Shown: piece by piece, positions 50,820-59,456 of the stretch
Position numbering within the stretch: position 1 is the first letter of the stretch
Layout: the number at the start of each line of letters is the position of its first letter
Origin: DATBVX01 sp035263105
Lineage (GTDB): Bacteria; Pseudomonadota; Gammaproteobacteria; Steroidobacterales; Steroidobacteraceae
Length of the DNA: 64,000 bases
Assembly (NCBI GenBank): GCA_035263105.1
Contig: DATFRO010000061.1
Span: 52,310-116,309 of the forward strand
Direction: 5' to 3'
Position numbers and translations under genes: made by a program
Notes under the pieces: model-generated
What the model was told of the DNA's origin: nothing
Database searches by the model: none
Seen by the model: only the letters and a program-made list of their open reading frames with translations

Positions 50820-52124
50820 TCAGGATCGCACCATTGCGTGCAGCGCGTCGGCGAGCCGGTCGACTTCGTGCAGCTCCGTGTAGAGATAGCAGGACGCGCG
50901 CGCCGCGGCGCTGGCACCAAGGCGCTTGAGCAGCGGCAGGGCCGCAAGGTCGCCGGCGCGGATCGCGATTCCTTGCGCATCCAGGTGCTGCAGGATCTGC
51001 TGGGGCGTGTAGCCGCTCAACGTGAACGAGAAGACCGGAATGCGCTCATCGGGCTCGGTAGGGCCAAGGATCTTGAGCCCGCGCACTTCCTGCAGCCGGG
51101 TCAGCGCATGAGCCGTCAGCTGCCGCTCGTGCTGCGCAATCGACTCGTGACCGAGATGCGTGAGGAAGGAAATCGCAGTGGCGAGACCGATTGGGCCCGA
51201 GACATTCGGCGTGCCGGCGCCGAATTTTCGCGCCGCGTGCTCGAGGTCGCGTGACTCCAGGTCGACCTCGTGAGCCATGTTGGACCCGGCCTGGTAGGGC
51301 GGCATTTCTTCCATGACTTCGCGGCGCGCCCACAGCACGCCAATGCCCATCGGTCCGAGCATCTTGTGACTGGAGAAGACCAGGAAGTCGCAACCGAGGG
51401 CCTGCACGTCCAGCGGCACGTGTGGCGCAGACTGCGCCGCGTCGATCAATACGCGCGCACCGGCGCGATGCGCGTGCGCGGCGATATCGGCTGCCGGATT
51501 GATGTAGCCCGCCGCATTCGACACATGGCTGAAAGCGAAGATGCGCGTGCGCTCGGAGAGCTTCCGATCCAGGTCGTCGAGCAGCACTCGTCCGGCATCG
51601 TCGACTTCGACGTAGCGCAGGTGCGCACCGGTGAGCTCGGCGACCAGCTGCCACGGCAACATGTTCGATGCGTGCTCGGCGAGCGTGAGCAGGATCTCGT
51701 CGCCGCGGTGCAGCTGCGAGCGCGCCCAGGCCGTGGCGATGAGGTTGATTCCTTCGGTCGTGCCACGCACCCAGGCGACTTCATCCGCGTGCCGCGCGTT
51801 GATGAACGTCGCGACCGTGCTGCGTGCGCTTTCGTAGCGTTCGTAGGCGCGGCGCGCGAGTGTGTGCAACGCCGCTCCCGGGTTCGCATTATCGTGCCGA
51901 TAATAGTCGGCGAGCGCATCGATCACCGCTTGCGGGCGCTGCGTGGTCGCCGCGCTGTCCAGGTAGACCAGCGGATGACCGTTCACGCGCTGCGACAGGA
52001 CCGGGAACTGCGAGCGCCAGTTCGTCGCGGCGCCGTGCGACTTCGGTCCGACCGCCTGCGATGACCAGCTCGCGCTCGCGAGCAGCGCGCCCGCAGCGGC
52101 GCGACCCAGTTCCCTGCGCGTCAT
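50820..52124 (-). CDS. Probably Tat-exported PLP enzyme, cysteine-desulfurase-like but without the catalytic Cys
   Basis: A 434-residue class V aminotransferase-fold protein. The N-terminus has a twin arginine (Met-Thr-Arg-Arg-Glu-Leu-Gly) and an Ala-rich hydrophobic stretch, a Tat-type signal. The SufS-like fold is clear (LVYLDSAATTQRP, RGTTEGINLIA, LIDAAQSAPH), with the PLP lysine at about 254 in SSHKMLG. The segment of SufS that reads RTGHHCAMPL is here RAGDLAALPL, with Ala394 at the place of the active-site Cys and Asp/Leu for the two His. It cannot be a normal desulfurase; an exported transaminase, epimerase or lyase (compare PvdN) is possible. Start 52124 has AGGGGAG upstream; 52139 is the alternative. 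Confidence 0.85.
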   Translation of the reverse strand: MTRRELGRAAAGALLASASWSSQAVGPKSHGAATNWRSQFPVLSQRVNGHPLVYLDSAATTQRPQAVIDALADYYRHDNANPGAALHTLARRAYERYESARSTVATFINARHADEVAWVRGTTEGINLIATAWARSQLHRGDEILLTLAEHASNMLPWQLVAELTGAHLRYVEVDDAGRVLLDDLDRKLSERTRIFAFSHVSNAAGYINPAADIAAHAHRAGARVLIDAAQSAPHVPLDVQALGCDFLVFSSHKMLGPMGIGVLWARREVMEEMPPYQAGSNMAHEVDLESRDLEHAARKFGAGTPNVSGPIGLATAISFLTHLGHESIAQHERQLTAHALTRLQEVRGLKILGPTEPDERIPVFSFTLSGYTPQQILQHLDAQGIAIRAGDLAALPLLKRLGASAAARASCYLYTELHEVDRLADALHAMVRS

Positions 52125-52135
52125 CACATCTCCCC

Positions 52136-53533
52136 TCATGGCGCTGCTGCGCGAAAGTCGAGGTCGCTCTCGGCGACGAGATAAACAAGCACCGCCCACG
52201 CCGCAACTACCTGGTCGAGGTCGGACCTGGTGATTCGCGACAGGGTGTCGGCTGCGGAGTGGTGCACGTCGAAGTAGCCACTTTGTTCCTGGTTGAAGCT
52301 CGCCACGGGAACTCCCTTCTTGCGCAGATCTTCGACATCCGAGCCACCCGCACGAGCGGAGTCCGCGCTGATGAACGCCCCGAGAGGCGCGAGGGCGGCC
52401 GCGATCCGGCCCACGCGCGGATCGGCGGCGTCGACAGGCGGCAGCGCGAGACGGTAGGCGCGACCCGCGCCGAAATCGCTCTCGACCGCCAGTACGATCT
52501 TGTGCGCCTCGGCGGCGTGAGCCACAGCGTACGCGGCACCACTGCCTTCGGTTTCCTCGGATCCCCACAAGACCACGCGGATGGTTCGCCGAGGACGATG
52601 AGGCAACGTTCCGATCAAGGAGGCGGCAGCCGTCGCGATCGCGACACCCGCGCCATCATCGCTCGCACTCTCGGAGAGATCCCAGCTGTCGAGGTGTCCG
52701 CCGATGAGAACGATCTCGTCCGGGGTCTCGCGCCCCCTGAGCTCGCCCACCACGTTCCAGGCGTCCGCCCTGGGAATCACGCTCGACGACAACGACAACC
52801 TCACGCGTACCGGGACGCCACGCGCTGCGAGACGCGCCAGGAGGTCTGCGTCCGGTACCGCGAGCGCTGCCGCCGGTATCGGCCGACTGCCAGCCGGAAA
52901 CCGCGTGAGACCGGTGTGCGGCAGCGGCGCATCGCTCGCGGTGATCGAGCGCGTGAGGTAGGCAACTGCACCGCGCGCAGCGGCGAGCGCCGGTCCTTCG
53001 GTGCGCGCACGCGCGGCACTCCGGTAACCTTCCTCGTTCTGCGTGCGCACCATCGGGTGGTTGACCAGCGCGATCTTGCCGCTGAGCGATCCCGGTGGTG
53101 CTGCGATGAGTTGCGGCAAGCTCGAAAAGCACGTGAGTTCGGCCTCGATGCCGCTCGCCGGCGTCGGTGCGCTGTTGCCCAGTCCCGCAATCGCCAGTCG
53201 ACGCGAGATCGGGGAGACAATCGCCGCCGACTCCGCGCCTCGCACCCATGCGTTCTCCTTGACGAACGATTCCACATGGACGTTCTCGAAGCCGAGACCC
53301 GTGAGCTTCTGGGCGGCCCAGTCCCTGGCGCGCAGCATCGCCGGCGAGCCGGTGGGCCGCGCGCCCACTTCCGTCACGAGCGACTCGACGATGCTCCACG
53401 CGGGCGAACCTGCCAGCGCACGCGCGCGCAGGTCCTCGACTTCGTCAGCACTGGCGGCAGTGGCCGCAACGACGAGCGAGACCAGGATTACCGTGCCCGC
53501 GCGCCAGCGCACTCGTTGCCCGTCAGATGACAT
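52136..53533 (-). CDS. Exported M28-family aminopeptidase-like protein
   Basis: A 465-residue protein with a signal peptide (about 1-30, ending Ala-Ser-Ala). A PA-like insert lies around 120-240 and the M28 catalytic domain follows with all motifs: GGHLDSWD (His, Asp), SASDDGAGVA (bridging Asp), WGSEETEGSGA (catalytic Glu pair), the Asp in AVESDFGA and FDVHHSAADT (final His). It should be a periplasmic or secreted di-zinc aminopeptidase. It overlaps the chrA end by 11 bases (ATG 53533; TTG 53539 is an alternative), and its stop overlaps an ATG of the PLP gene. Confidence 0.87.
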   Translation of the reverse strand: MSSDGQRVRWRAGTVILVSLVVAATAASADEVEDLRARALAGSPAWSIVESLVTEVGARPTGSPAMLRARDWAAQKLTGLGFENVHVESFVKENAWVRGAESAAIVSPISRRLAIAGLGNSAPTPASGIEAELTCFSSLPQLIAAPPGSLSGKIALVNHPMVRTQNEEGYRSAARARTEGPALAAARGAVAYLTRSITASDAPLPHTGLTRFPAGSRPIPAAALAVPDADLLARLAARGVPVRVRLSLSSSVIPRADAWNVVGELRGRETPDEIVLIGGHLDSWDLSESASDDGAGVAIATAAASLIGTLPHRPRRTIRVVLWGSEETEGSGAAYAVAHAAEAHKIVLAVESDFGAGRAYRLALPPVDAADPRVGRIAAALAPLGAFISADSARAGGSDVEDLRKKGVPVASFNQEQSGYFDVHHSAADTLSRITRSDLDQVVAAWAVLVYLVAESDLDFRAAAP

Positions 53534-54743
53534 GCGCAACCCCGCCGAGCAGCGCGGCGGCAGCGATGACCAGGGGCACGGCGAGCTTGCTGTTCCAGTA
53601 CCAGAGGCCGATGAGGGCCAGCACGAAAATGACGGCGCTCATCGCACTGGTGAGCACACCGGACAACAGCGTGAGCGCGGTGCCTGCGATGAGGCCCACC
53701 ACGGCGGCGGTGATGCCATCCAGGAACGCACGCAAGCGCGCGTGATGCACCAGCCTCTCGAGCGGAGCGTGGGCCACGAGTGTGATGGCGAAGGCCGGCA
53801 GAAAGATGCCGGCCGTCAGCAGCAGAGCGCCGATCGGTCCGCCGCCGATGTAGCCGACGAAGGTCGCAAAGATGATGAGCGGTGCAGGCAGGAGGCCGGA
53901 CAACCCGAGGCCATCGAGAAACTGTGCGTTCGACATCCACGCTCCCTGCACGACGGCGTCATGCTGCAGGAAGGGAATCGCCGTGTAGGCCCCGCCAAAC
54001 GTCAGGAGTCCCGCCTTCAGGCCGGACCAGAAGAGTTGTCCGGAGCCCACGGAATGGGCCGCGCCGGCCTCGTCAACCACTGCGAGCGGCAGCCCGGCGA
54101 GAGCGAACCCGCTGCGAGCGGCGAGCGCCGCCAGCATCACGGCGCAAGCGGATGCAAGCGCCAACGCGAGCGCAGGGCGCGCGGTGCGCGCGCAGACGTA
54201 GATGAGACCGCCCGCCGCGAGCGTGGCGATGAAGGAGACCCCGAGCAGTTGCGCGACGAACGAAAGCGCGGCGACGCTCCAGAGCCACGGATCGAGCAGC
54301 ACGTGGCGGCCGATTCGATACACCGCGCGAAAGATCAGCGCCGCCACGGCGGCCTGGATGGACGCGAACACGACTGCGACGATCCCGCCGCGGTCGAGGC
54401 CGTAACGCACATAGAGCCACGACAGCGCGAACATGAGAACGAAGCCGGGCAGCATGAAGCCGAGGCCGGCGAGCAGGCCGCCGATGCGTCCGCGCGAGCG
54501 CATGCCGAAGTACACGCACATCTCGTGTGCTTCGGGGCCGGGCAGAGCCTGGTAAACGGCGAGCACCCGGTTGAAGTGCGCGGAAGAGATCCACTTCTCC
54601 TCGTCCACGAACGCCTCGCGCAGCATCGCGATCTGCGCGACCGGCCCGCCCCAGGCGAGTAGCCCGAAATGCAGGAAGCGTGCGAACAAGCGTCCCAGCG
54701 GTTGCGCCGGAACCTCGATCGTTGTTCCGACCGTCGTGATCAT
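53523..54743 (-). CDS. chrA: Chromate transporter ChrA (two-domain)
   Basis: A 406-residue CHR-family transporter with two homologous halves and about ten hydrophobic segments. Each half shows the family's opening motif: FGLLAWGGPVAQIAML near residue 30 and LLTFGGAYTAIPFL near 240, plus QALPGPEAHEM and GLLPAPLIIFATFVGY. It likely exports chromate (and perhaps sulfate). Its ATG overlaps the chrB stop (ATGA) and its 3' end overlaps the M28 gene. The merR-chrB-chrA order is a known chromate-response pattern. Confidence 0.9.
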   Translation of the reverse strand: MITTVGTTIEVPAQPLGRLFARFLHFGLLAWGGPVAQIAMLREAFVDEEKWISSAHFNRVLAVYQALPGPEAHEMCVYFGMRSRGRIGGLLAGLGFMLPGFVLMFALSWLYVRYGLDRGGIVAVVFASIQAAVAALIFRAVYRIGRHVLLDPWLWSVAALSFVAQLLGVSFIATLAAGGLIYVCARTARPALALALASACAVMLAALAARSGFALAGLPLAVVDEAGAAHSVGSGQLFWSGLKAGLLTFGGAYTAIPFLQHDAVVQGAWMSNAQFLDGLGLSGLLPAPLIIFATFVGYIGGGPIGALLLTAGIFLPAFAITLVAHAPLERLVHHARLRAFLDGITAAVVGLIAGTALTLLSGVLTSAMSAVIFVLALIGLWYWNSKLAVPLVIAAAALLGGVAHVI

Positions 54744-55540
54744 GCGGGGCTTTGCGGCCAGCCGTGGGTTTCGTGTGCGGCCGACTTGCGCCACGCGTAC
54801 AAAGCGTCGTAGAGCGGCATCGCCTGTTCGAGGAGCAGGATATCGTCGCGCACGTTGGTTGAGAGGCCGAGCGAAATGGCGAGGAGCCCCGGCGCCTGCG
54901 GAGATTGCGCGAGTGCGGCGGTGTCCGCGGCGCGCACGATCACCGCCACTTCGTCGAGCACCGGATCGTGCAGATCGAACTCGTCGAGGAATGCGTCGAA
55001 GCTGCAGCGCGCTCCACGATGCGAGAAGGTCACCTCGGTGATGTCGTAGGGCTCGGCGCCGAGTGCCTTGGCATCCGCGCGCACGCGATGCGAGGGTGTG
55101 TAGAAGAACTGCGCCTCCGGATCGATGAAGCGACGGATCAGCCAGGGACAGGCGAGCCGATCGATCTTGGGCCGCTCACGCGTCACCCAACGCGAGCCAC
55201 CGGGTGCCTTGAGGTCCGAACGCAAGCGTGTTGTCGCGAGACCCGCGCTCATCCAGCCCTCGATGCCGCCCTCGAGGACGCGCGCCGCGTAGCCGGCTTC
55301 GGAAAGCTGTCGCGCCGCCTGGTGTGAGACATCGCCGCCGTGCTGGCAATAGACGACGATCGGCGCGCGACGCAGCAGGGTCGCCCAGGTCCCGGGCTCA
55401 TGTCCGGTGCGTCGCAGGGCGCCGGGGATCATCCGTGGCCGCTCACGGCAATCGTCCTCGGACCGCAGATCCACGACCACAGGTCCGGTAGGCAGGCCGA
55501 GATCGGCGTAGAGCGCAGCAGCGGACAAATCGCGCGACAT
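54740..55540 (-). CDS. Rhodanese-ChrB domain fusion protein
   Basis: A 266-residue two-domain protein. Residues about 15-110 are a rhodanese with active-site Cys in VVYCQHGGDVSHQAA and the ending VLEGGIEGW; residues about 125-260 are the ChrB C-terminal domain (PKIDRLACPWLIRRFIDPEA, DEFDLHDPVLDEVA). ChrB domains are found with ChrA and are thought to sense or handle chromate; the rhodanese may pass sulfur or reduce chromate-linked species. GAGGTAACC gives it a good ribosome site. It follows merR after two bases. Confidence 0.87.
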   Translation of the reverse strand: MSRDLSAAALYADLGLPTGPVVVDLRSEDDCRERPRMIPGALRRTGHEPGTWATLLRRAPIVVYCQHGGDVSHQAARQLSEAGYAARVLEGGIEGWMSAGLATTRLRSDLKAPGGSRWVTRERPKIDRLACPWLIRRFIDPEAQFFYTPSHRVRADAKALGAEPYDITEVTFSHRGARCSFDAFLDEFDLHDPVLDEVAVIVRAADTAALAQSPQAPGLLAISLGLSTNVRDDILLLEQAMPLYDALYAWRKSAAHETHGWPQSPA

Positions 55541-55542
55541 GG

Positions 55543-56382
55543 TTACCTCGACGAATTTGCTGCCGGCTCGTAGGCCCAGCAGATTTCGGATTGAACTTCC
55601 GCGTCGCGATCGATGCGAGCCAGGCATGGCGAATCGACGGCCCGACAGCCACGGCGGTCGAACCAATCGAAAATCGCGTCGAGCGGGGCGCTGAAGTCGG
55701 CGCCTTGAAGATTGGTGGCCGCAAGCGTCACGACTGCGCAAAGCGCGGGCGGCAGCTGGCGAATCGTAGTGTCATCGGGGAAGCGCGCCGGTGCCTCGAC
55801 GGGGATCAGGAGTTCGACCGGCGACTCCTCATCGCTCAACGGCTCGATGAAGCGGCAGTAGGCAACGCCGAGTGACCGCAGTGCGGCGCGCTCGAGAGTG
55901 TCAGTGCTCGCGGCAATCTGCCGGCGCAGGTCCTCGTAGAAGCGAATCCGGTTGGTCATGTACGGCCAGACGGCGGCAGTCAGCGCCGCCCGCTGCCGCT
56001 CCTCGACGGTCACGATCTCGGCGCGCGTCGTCTCTCTGAGCAGCAACAGGGCCGATTGGAACGCGCGCTTCTCGCGCGCATAGCGATGGTCGAGCGAGGT
56101 GGCGAACTGGCTCAGCAGGAGTTCCGCCTGCGCGCCCTCGGCCGTGATCACACGCGCGACGTCCGCGAGGGACAGGTCCATGTCGCGCAGCGTGCGAATC
56201 AGCCGGCCGAGAGCCACCTGCTCACTGCCGTAGTACCGGTAGCCGCTGACGGAATCGGTTCGCGCGGGCTGCAGGAGGCGCTGCTCGTCGTAGAGGCGCA
56301 GGGCTTTGGGCGAGAGCTGCGTGGCTGCTGCAAACTCGCCGATCGAGAGGAGCCGTCGTGAAGTCTGGACTGAGAGGGGCAC
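55543..56382 (-). CDS. MerR-family regulator with GyrI-like effector domain
   Basis: A 279-residue regulator. The MerR winged helix is at residues about 12-80 (LSIGEFAAATQLSPKALRLYDE, quoted in part, then GYRYYGSEQV), followed by a helical linker and a GyrI/SOUL-like ligand domain (about 130-270) ending in a Glu-containing WAYEP. This resembles BmrR-type drug sensors rather than short metal sensors, so the effector could be an organic compound. GTG 56382 is the only start; the -10 box of its own promoter ends seven bases before, so the message is probably leaderless. It leads the five-gene chr operon. Confidence 0.88.
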   Translation of the reverse strand: MPLSVQTSRRLLSIGEFAAATQLSPKALRLYDEQRLLQPARTDSVSGYRYYGSEQVALGRLIRTLRDMDLSLADVARVITAEGAQAELLLSQFATSLDHRYAREKRAFQSALLLLRETTRAEIVTVEERQRAALTAAVWPYMTNRIRFYEDLRRQIAASTDTLERAALRSLGVAYCRFIEPLSDEESPVELLIPVEAPARFPDDTTIRQLPPALCAVVTLAATNLQGADFSAPLDAIFDWFDRRGCRAVDSPCLARIDRDAEVQSEICWAYEPAANSSR

Positions 56383-56388
56383 GGCGGC

Positions 56389-56419
56389 ACTCTACGGCCT
56401 GCCCCAAGGACAAGGTCAA
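56389..56419 (-). promoter_or_regulatory. MerR-type promoter with 19-bp spacer
   Basis: On the minus strand TTGACC (56419-56414) and TAGAGT (56394-56389) are separated by exactly 19 bases, the over-long spacing that MerR-family activators correct. The spacer contains the imperfect dyad CCTTGTCCTTGGGGCAGG, like many MerR operators. It fires into merR itself and thus the whole operon. Confidence 0.75.
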
Positions 56420-56429
56420 GCGCATTCGT

Positions 56430-57308
56430 TCAGTCGTAGTATTCCGGCGCTTTCTTCAAGGCGGCATTGGTCGGCGGGTCGTGCTGGATCCACATCGTCG
56501 CGCCCGTCTCCTTGAGAAATTCGTCGGTCTTCTTGCGGGTCGCACGCGTCATCGCGCCGTCGAAGTCGAAGGTCGGCACTCGGTCCAGCGTCTTCTCTTC
56601 GGGGAAGTGATAAAGATCGCCTGCGAGCAGGAGCGGGCCGAAGTTCGCGAGCTTCAGGAACAGCATCTGGTGGCCGGGTGTGTGTCCCGGCGCCGTCTTG
56701 ATGACGACCGTGCCATCGCCGAACACGTCGTGATCCTCGTTGTTGAGCGTGATGCGCCTGGCGTTCTTCAGGTCCTGGTAGGTCTCCGGAGAACGAATGC
56801 CGACGTCCCCCTCGCGGAACATGATGTCGTATTCCGCCTGCTGCACGATCCAGGTCGAGCCCGCGAACAGGTTGGCATTGGCGGTGTGATCGACGTGGTA
56901 GTGCGACATCGCGATGTAGGTGATGTCCTTGGGCTCGTAGCCGAGCGCTTTGAGCTGCGGTGCGAGACGTCGCGTCGCCTTGAGGATCTTCTGCTCGACG
57001 ACCTCGGTGCCATCGTCGGGAATGCGAGCGTCGGGAACCTGTCCCACGTCCCAGATCAGCGTGCCTTTCGGATGCACGACGAGATAGCACGGCGTCACGA
57101 AGCTCCCGTCGCCCTTGATCTCGTTCGCTTCGAGGCCGAAGAGCTTCGGGTCCATAGGCGCGATCGTGCCGCAATCGAGGATGTAGAGCTTGGGATGCGC
57201 CGCCGCGCTGGATGTCGCGACTTCCGGGCCGCCGCTGCACGCGACCAGCAGTGTGGCGAAGGCGCACGCCAAGAGCGCCGCGCGCGGCGCAGAGCCAGAG
57301 CACTTCAT
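56430..57308 (-). CDS. AHL-lactonase-like metallo-beta-lactamase lipoprotein
   Basis: A 292-residue protein with a lipoprotein signal peptide (lipobox Leu-Val-Ala-Cys near residue 24) and an MBL-fold domain. The zinc motif is HYHVDH (SHYHVDHTANA), with APGHTPGH and LLAGDLYHF supplying the other ligands. The N-terminal LYILDCGTI and the domain layout match AHL lactonases of the AiiA/AttM/AiiB group, which open the lactone of quorum-sensing N-acylhomoserine lactones; relatives hydrolyse other lactones. Lipid anchoring is not usual for this group. It ends 48 bases before the merR start and probably belongs to a separate transcription unit. Confidence 0.83.
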   Translation of the reverse strand: MKCSGSAPRAALLACAFATLLVACSGGPEVATSSAAAHPKLYILDCGTIAPMDPKLFGLEANEIKGDGSFVTPCYLVVHPKGTLIWDVGQVPDARIPDDGTEVVEQKILKATRRLAPQLKALGYEPKDITYIAMSHYHVDHTANANLFAGSTWIVQQAEYDIMFREGDVGIRSPETYQDLKNARRITLNNEDHDVFGDGTVVIKTAPGHTPGHQMLFLKLANFGPLLLAGDLYHFPEEKTLDRVPTFDFDGAMTRATRKKTDEFLKETGATMWIQHDPPTNAALKKAPEYYD

Positions 57309-57346
57309 GCGGATCCCCCTGGGTTGGACGCAGGGAGTCTAAAGGC

Positions 57347-58273
57347 TCAGCCGACAAAAATCGCGTAGGCCGCGCCGCCGATCAGGCCCCACTTGAGGAT
57401 GTGGTAGATCGGCGCATTCCACGCCTGGATGCGCTTGCCGAGCACGCGGACCTGGTAGACGTACATGAAGAGGTGATTGAGCACGCCCACCTTTTCGCCT
57501 TCGACATTCTGCGTCGCTGCGGCCTTGGCGAGCGGCCGACCGACGTAGCGATTGAGCGCGCGCGCCACCGGATTGGAGAGCGGCCGGTCGATGTCACAGA
57601 ACAGAATGAGGCGCGTCGTCTCGGTCTCGTTGGCGGCGTGATGGATGTAGGTCTCATCGAACATCACCGCTTCGCCGTCCTTCCAGTAGTAGCGCTCGCC
57701 GTCGACGTTGATCCAGCAGCGCGGCGAGTTCGGCGTCGACAGCCCGAGGTGGTAGCGGAGCGAGCCGGCAAACGGGTCGCGATGCTTGCCGAGTTTCGAG
57801 CCGGGCGGGAGCAGGGCGAACATGGCCGCCTTCACGGACGGAATGCTGGCGAGGAGCTCGGTGCTCTTCGGGCACAGCGTCTGTGCGGAGGGCAGGAAGT
57901 CGCCGTACCACTTCAGGTAGAAGCGCTTCCAGCCGCGCCGGAAGAAGGAATTGAAGCCGAGGTCGTTGTACTTGGCGGCCGCGCGGATGTAGCCCTCGTC
58001 GAACAGCCGCAGGCCCTCGTCGCGGATCATCTGCCAGTTCTCCGACAGGGGCTTGAGCTGCGGGAACTGTTTCACGTCCACGTACGGCCGGGTCGGCACC
58101 GCGGAGAACAGGTACATGAGCACGTTGTAAGGCGCCATGATCGTCGAGTGGTCGAGGACCTGGCGCGACCAGCGGTGCCGCAGGTGGCCGCGAAAGTGCA
58201 CGTAGACGCCGCACACGGCGAACGTCAGCAGGACCAGGTAACGAGCGGGCAGCTCAATCGGTGGAAAAAACAT
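57347..58273 (-). CDS. LpxO-like aspartyl/asparaginyl beta-hydroxylase
   Basis: A 308-residue protein with an N-terminal membrane helix (about 8-27) and a C-terminal hydrophobic segment. The Asp/Asn hydroxylase domain has HRDPFAGSLRYHLGL, with the Fe-binding His-x-Asp, and FDETYIHHAANET with the second His, then RLILFCDIDRPL with the 2-oxoglutarate-binding Arg. Together with WYGDFLPSA this fits LpxO, the Fe(II)/2-oxoglutarate enzyme that 2-hydroxylates a lipid A acyl chain. ATG 58273 follows GGAAGGGAACTCCGG. It lies 38 bases upstream of the lactonase-like gene on the same strand. Confidence 0.86.
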   Translation of the reverse strand: MFFPPIELPARYLVLLTFAVCGVYVHFRGHLRHRWSRQVLDHSTIMAPYNVLMYLFSAVPTRPYVDVKQFPQLKPLSENWQMIRDEGLRLFDEGYIRAAAKYNDLGFNSFFRRGWKRFYLKWYGDFLPSAQTLCPKSTELLASIPSVKAAMFALLPPGSKLGKHRDPFAGSLRYHLGLSTPNSPRCWINVDGERYYWKDGEAVMFDETYIHHAANETETTRLILFCDIDRPLSNPVARALNRYVGRPLAKAAATQNVEGEKVGVLNHLFMYVYQVRVLGKRIQAWNAPIYHILKWGLIGGAAYAIFVG

Positions 58274-58485
58274 CCGGAGTTCCCTTCCGCAAACCTTCAA
58301 ACCCGCAACCAGCCGGTTGCTTTCAATCTCACCCACTGCCGCGGGCGCGATGATAAACGCCCTTGGTGGGTTTGCCCGAGGCCCTCGGCGCCGCTGTTTC
58401 GGACCTGATCGGCCCCACAGGAGGACTTAGTCCTGTGATCCAGTCTGAGAGTTCAGAGCTAGTGACGTGATTTTAACGAGGAATC

Positions 58486-58494
58486 TGGTACTCT
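58486..58494 (+). promoter_or_regulatory. Extended -10 promoter of the PBP7-like gene
   Basis: TGGTACTCT is an extended -10 (TGn before TACTCT), followed by GCGCCCG, in the 256-base gap between divergent lpxO-like and PBP7-like genes. It lies downstream of the GTG at 58467 and thus favours the ATG at 58530. I see nothing else notable in the gap. Confidence 0.45.
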
Positions 58495-58529
58495 GCGCCC
58501 GCTCCAGAAGCAAAAGAGAGCCGCGAGGG

Positions 58530-59432
58530 ATGAGTAGAGAAGACTGTCTGACAGTGTTGGCCTCCGTGCTGATGCTCTGCACCACCTCGCTGTCGCTGGC
58601 TGCCGCCCCCGCGAAGACCTCGTCCGCGAAACACACGAGCTCGCCGCAGTTACGTTCGAACTCGGCGCTGATCCTCGATGAGACGAATTCAGCCGTCCTG
58701 TACGCGAAGCAGGCGGATCACGCCACCCCGATTGCATCGATCACCAAGCTCATGACGGCGCTCGTGGTGATCGAGGCCGGCCAGTCGCTCGACGAGGAGA
58801 TCGAAGTCACTGCCGAGGATCGCAGCAGCGGCAAAGGCGCGTACTCGCGCCTGCCGGTCGGCGCGAAGCTGAGTCGCGGGGACCTGCTGCATCTCGCACT
58901 CATGTCCTCCGAGAATCGCGCCGCGCACGCGCTCGGTCGCAACTACCCGGGCGGACTCGCCGCCTGCGTGCGTGCCATGAACGCGAAAGCCAAGTCCCTC
59001 AACATGAATTCGACGCACTTCGTCGATCCGAGCGGGTTGTCGAGCGAGAACGTGGCGAGCCCCTTCGACCTCGCCAAGCTGGTGATTGCGGCGGCCCAGG
59101 ATCCGACGATTCGCGACTACTCGACCGACGGCAGCTACGTGGTGCAGGTCGGCCGGCAGCTGCTCGAGTTCCGCAACACCAATTCACTGGTGTCGAACCC
59201 GACCTGGGACATCATCGTGCAGAAGACCGGCTACATCGCGGAAGCCGGCCGCTGCCTGGTGCTGAAGACGATCATCGAAGGCCGTGCGGTCGTGATCGTG
59301 CTGCTCGATTCCTTCGGCAAGTACACGCGCACCGCGGACGCGAGACGCATCCGCACGTGGATGGAATCTGCACTTCAGGCTTCAGGTCCGCCCGCGGCCC
59401 CGGGGCCAGCTGCGGCCGTCGCAGGCAACTAA
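58530..59432 (+). CDS. D-alanyl-D-alanine endopeptidase, PBP7/PbpG type
   Basis: A 300-residue exported penicillin-binding protein (signal peptide about 1-27). The catalytic motifs are SITK with Ser70 and Lys73, SEN at 127-129, and KTG at 232-234. There is no C-terminal membrane-anchoring helix after the catalytic domain, only an Ala/Pro-rich tail, which fits PBP7/8 rather than PBP5. It cleaves DD-cross-links in peptidoglycan. The ATG at 58530 is chosen because a promoter-like box lies between it and the more distal GTG 58467. Confidence 0.88.
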   Translation: MSREDCLTVLASVLMLCTTSLSLAAAPAKTSSAKHTSSPQLRSNSALILDETNSAVLYAKQADHATPIASITKLMTALVVIEAGQSLDEEIEVTAEDRSSGKGAYSRLPVGAKLSRGDLLHLALMSSENRAAHALGRNYPGGLAACVRAMNAKAKSLNMNSTHFVDPSGLSSENVASPFDLAKLVIAAAQDPTIRDYSTDGSYVVQVGRQLLEFRNTNSLVSNPTWDIIVQKTGYIAEAGRCLVLKTIIEGRAVVIVLLDSFGKYTRTADARRIRTWMESALQASGPPAAPGPAAAVAGN

Positions 59433-59456
59433 CAAGGTCTTCATTCCGGCTGATCT

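Noticed and set aside
51824..54662. Two plus-strand frames (568 and 539 codons) opposite the chr operon
   Set aside because: Arg-rich translations with no domain; the minus-strand genes are unambiguous.
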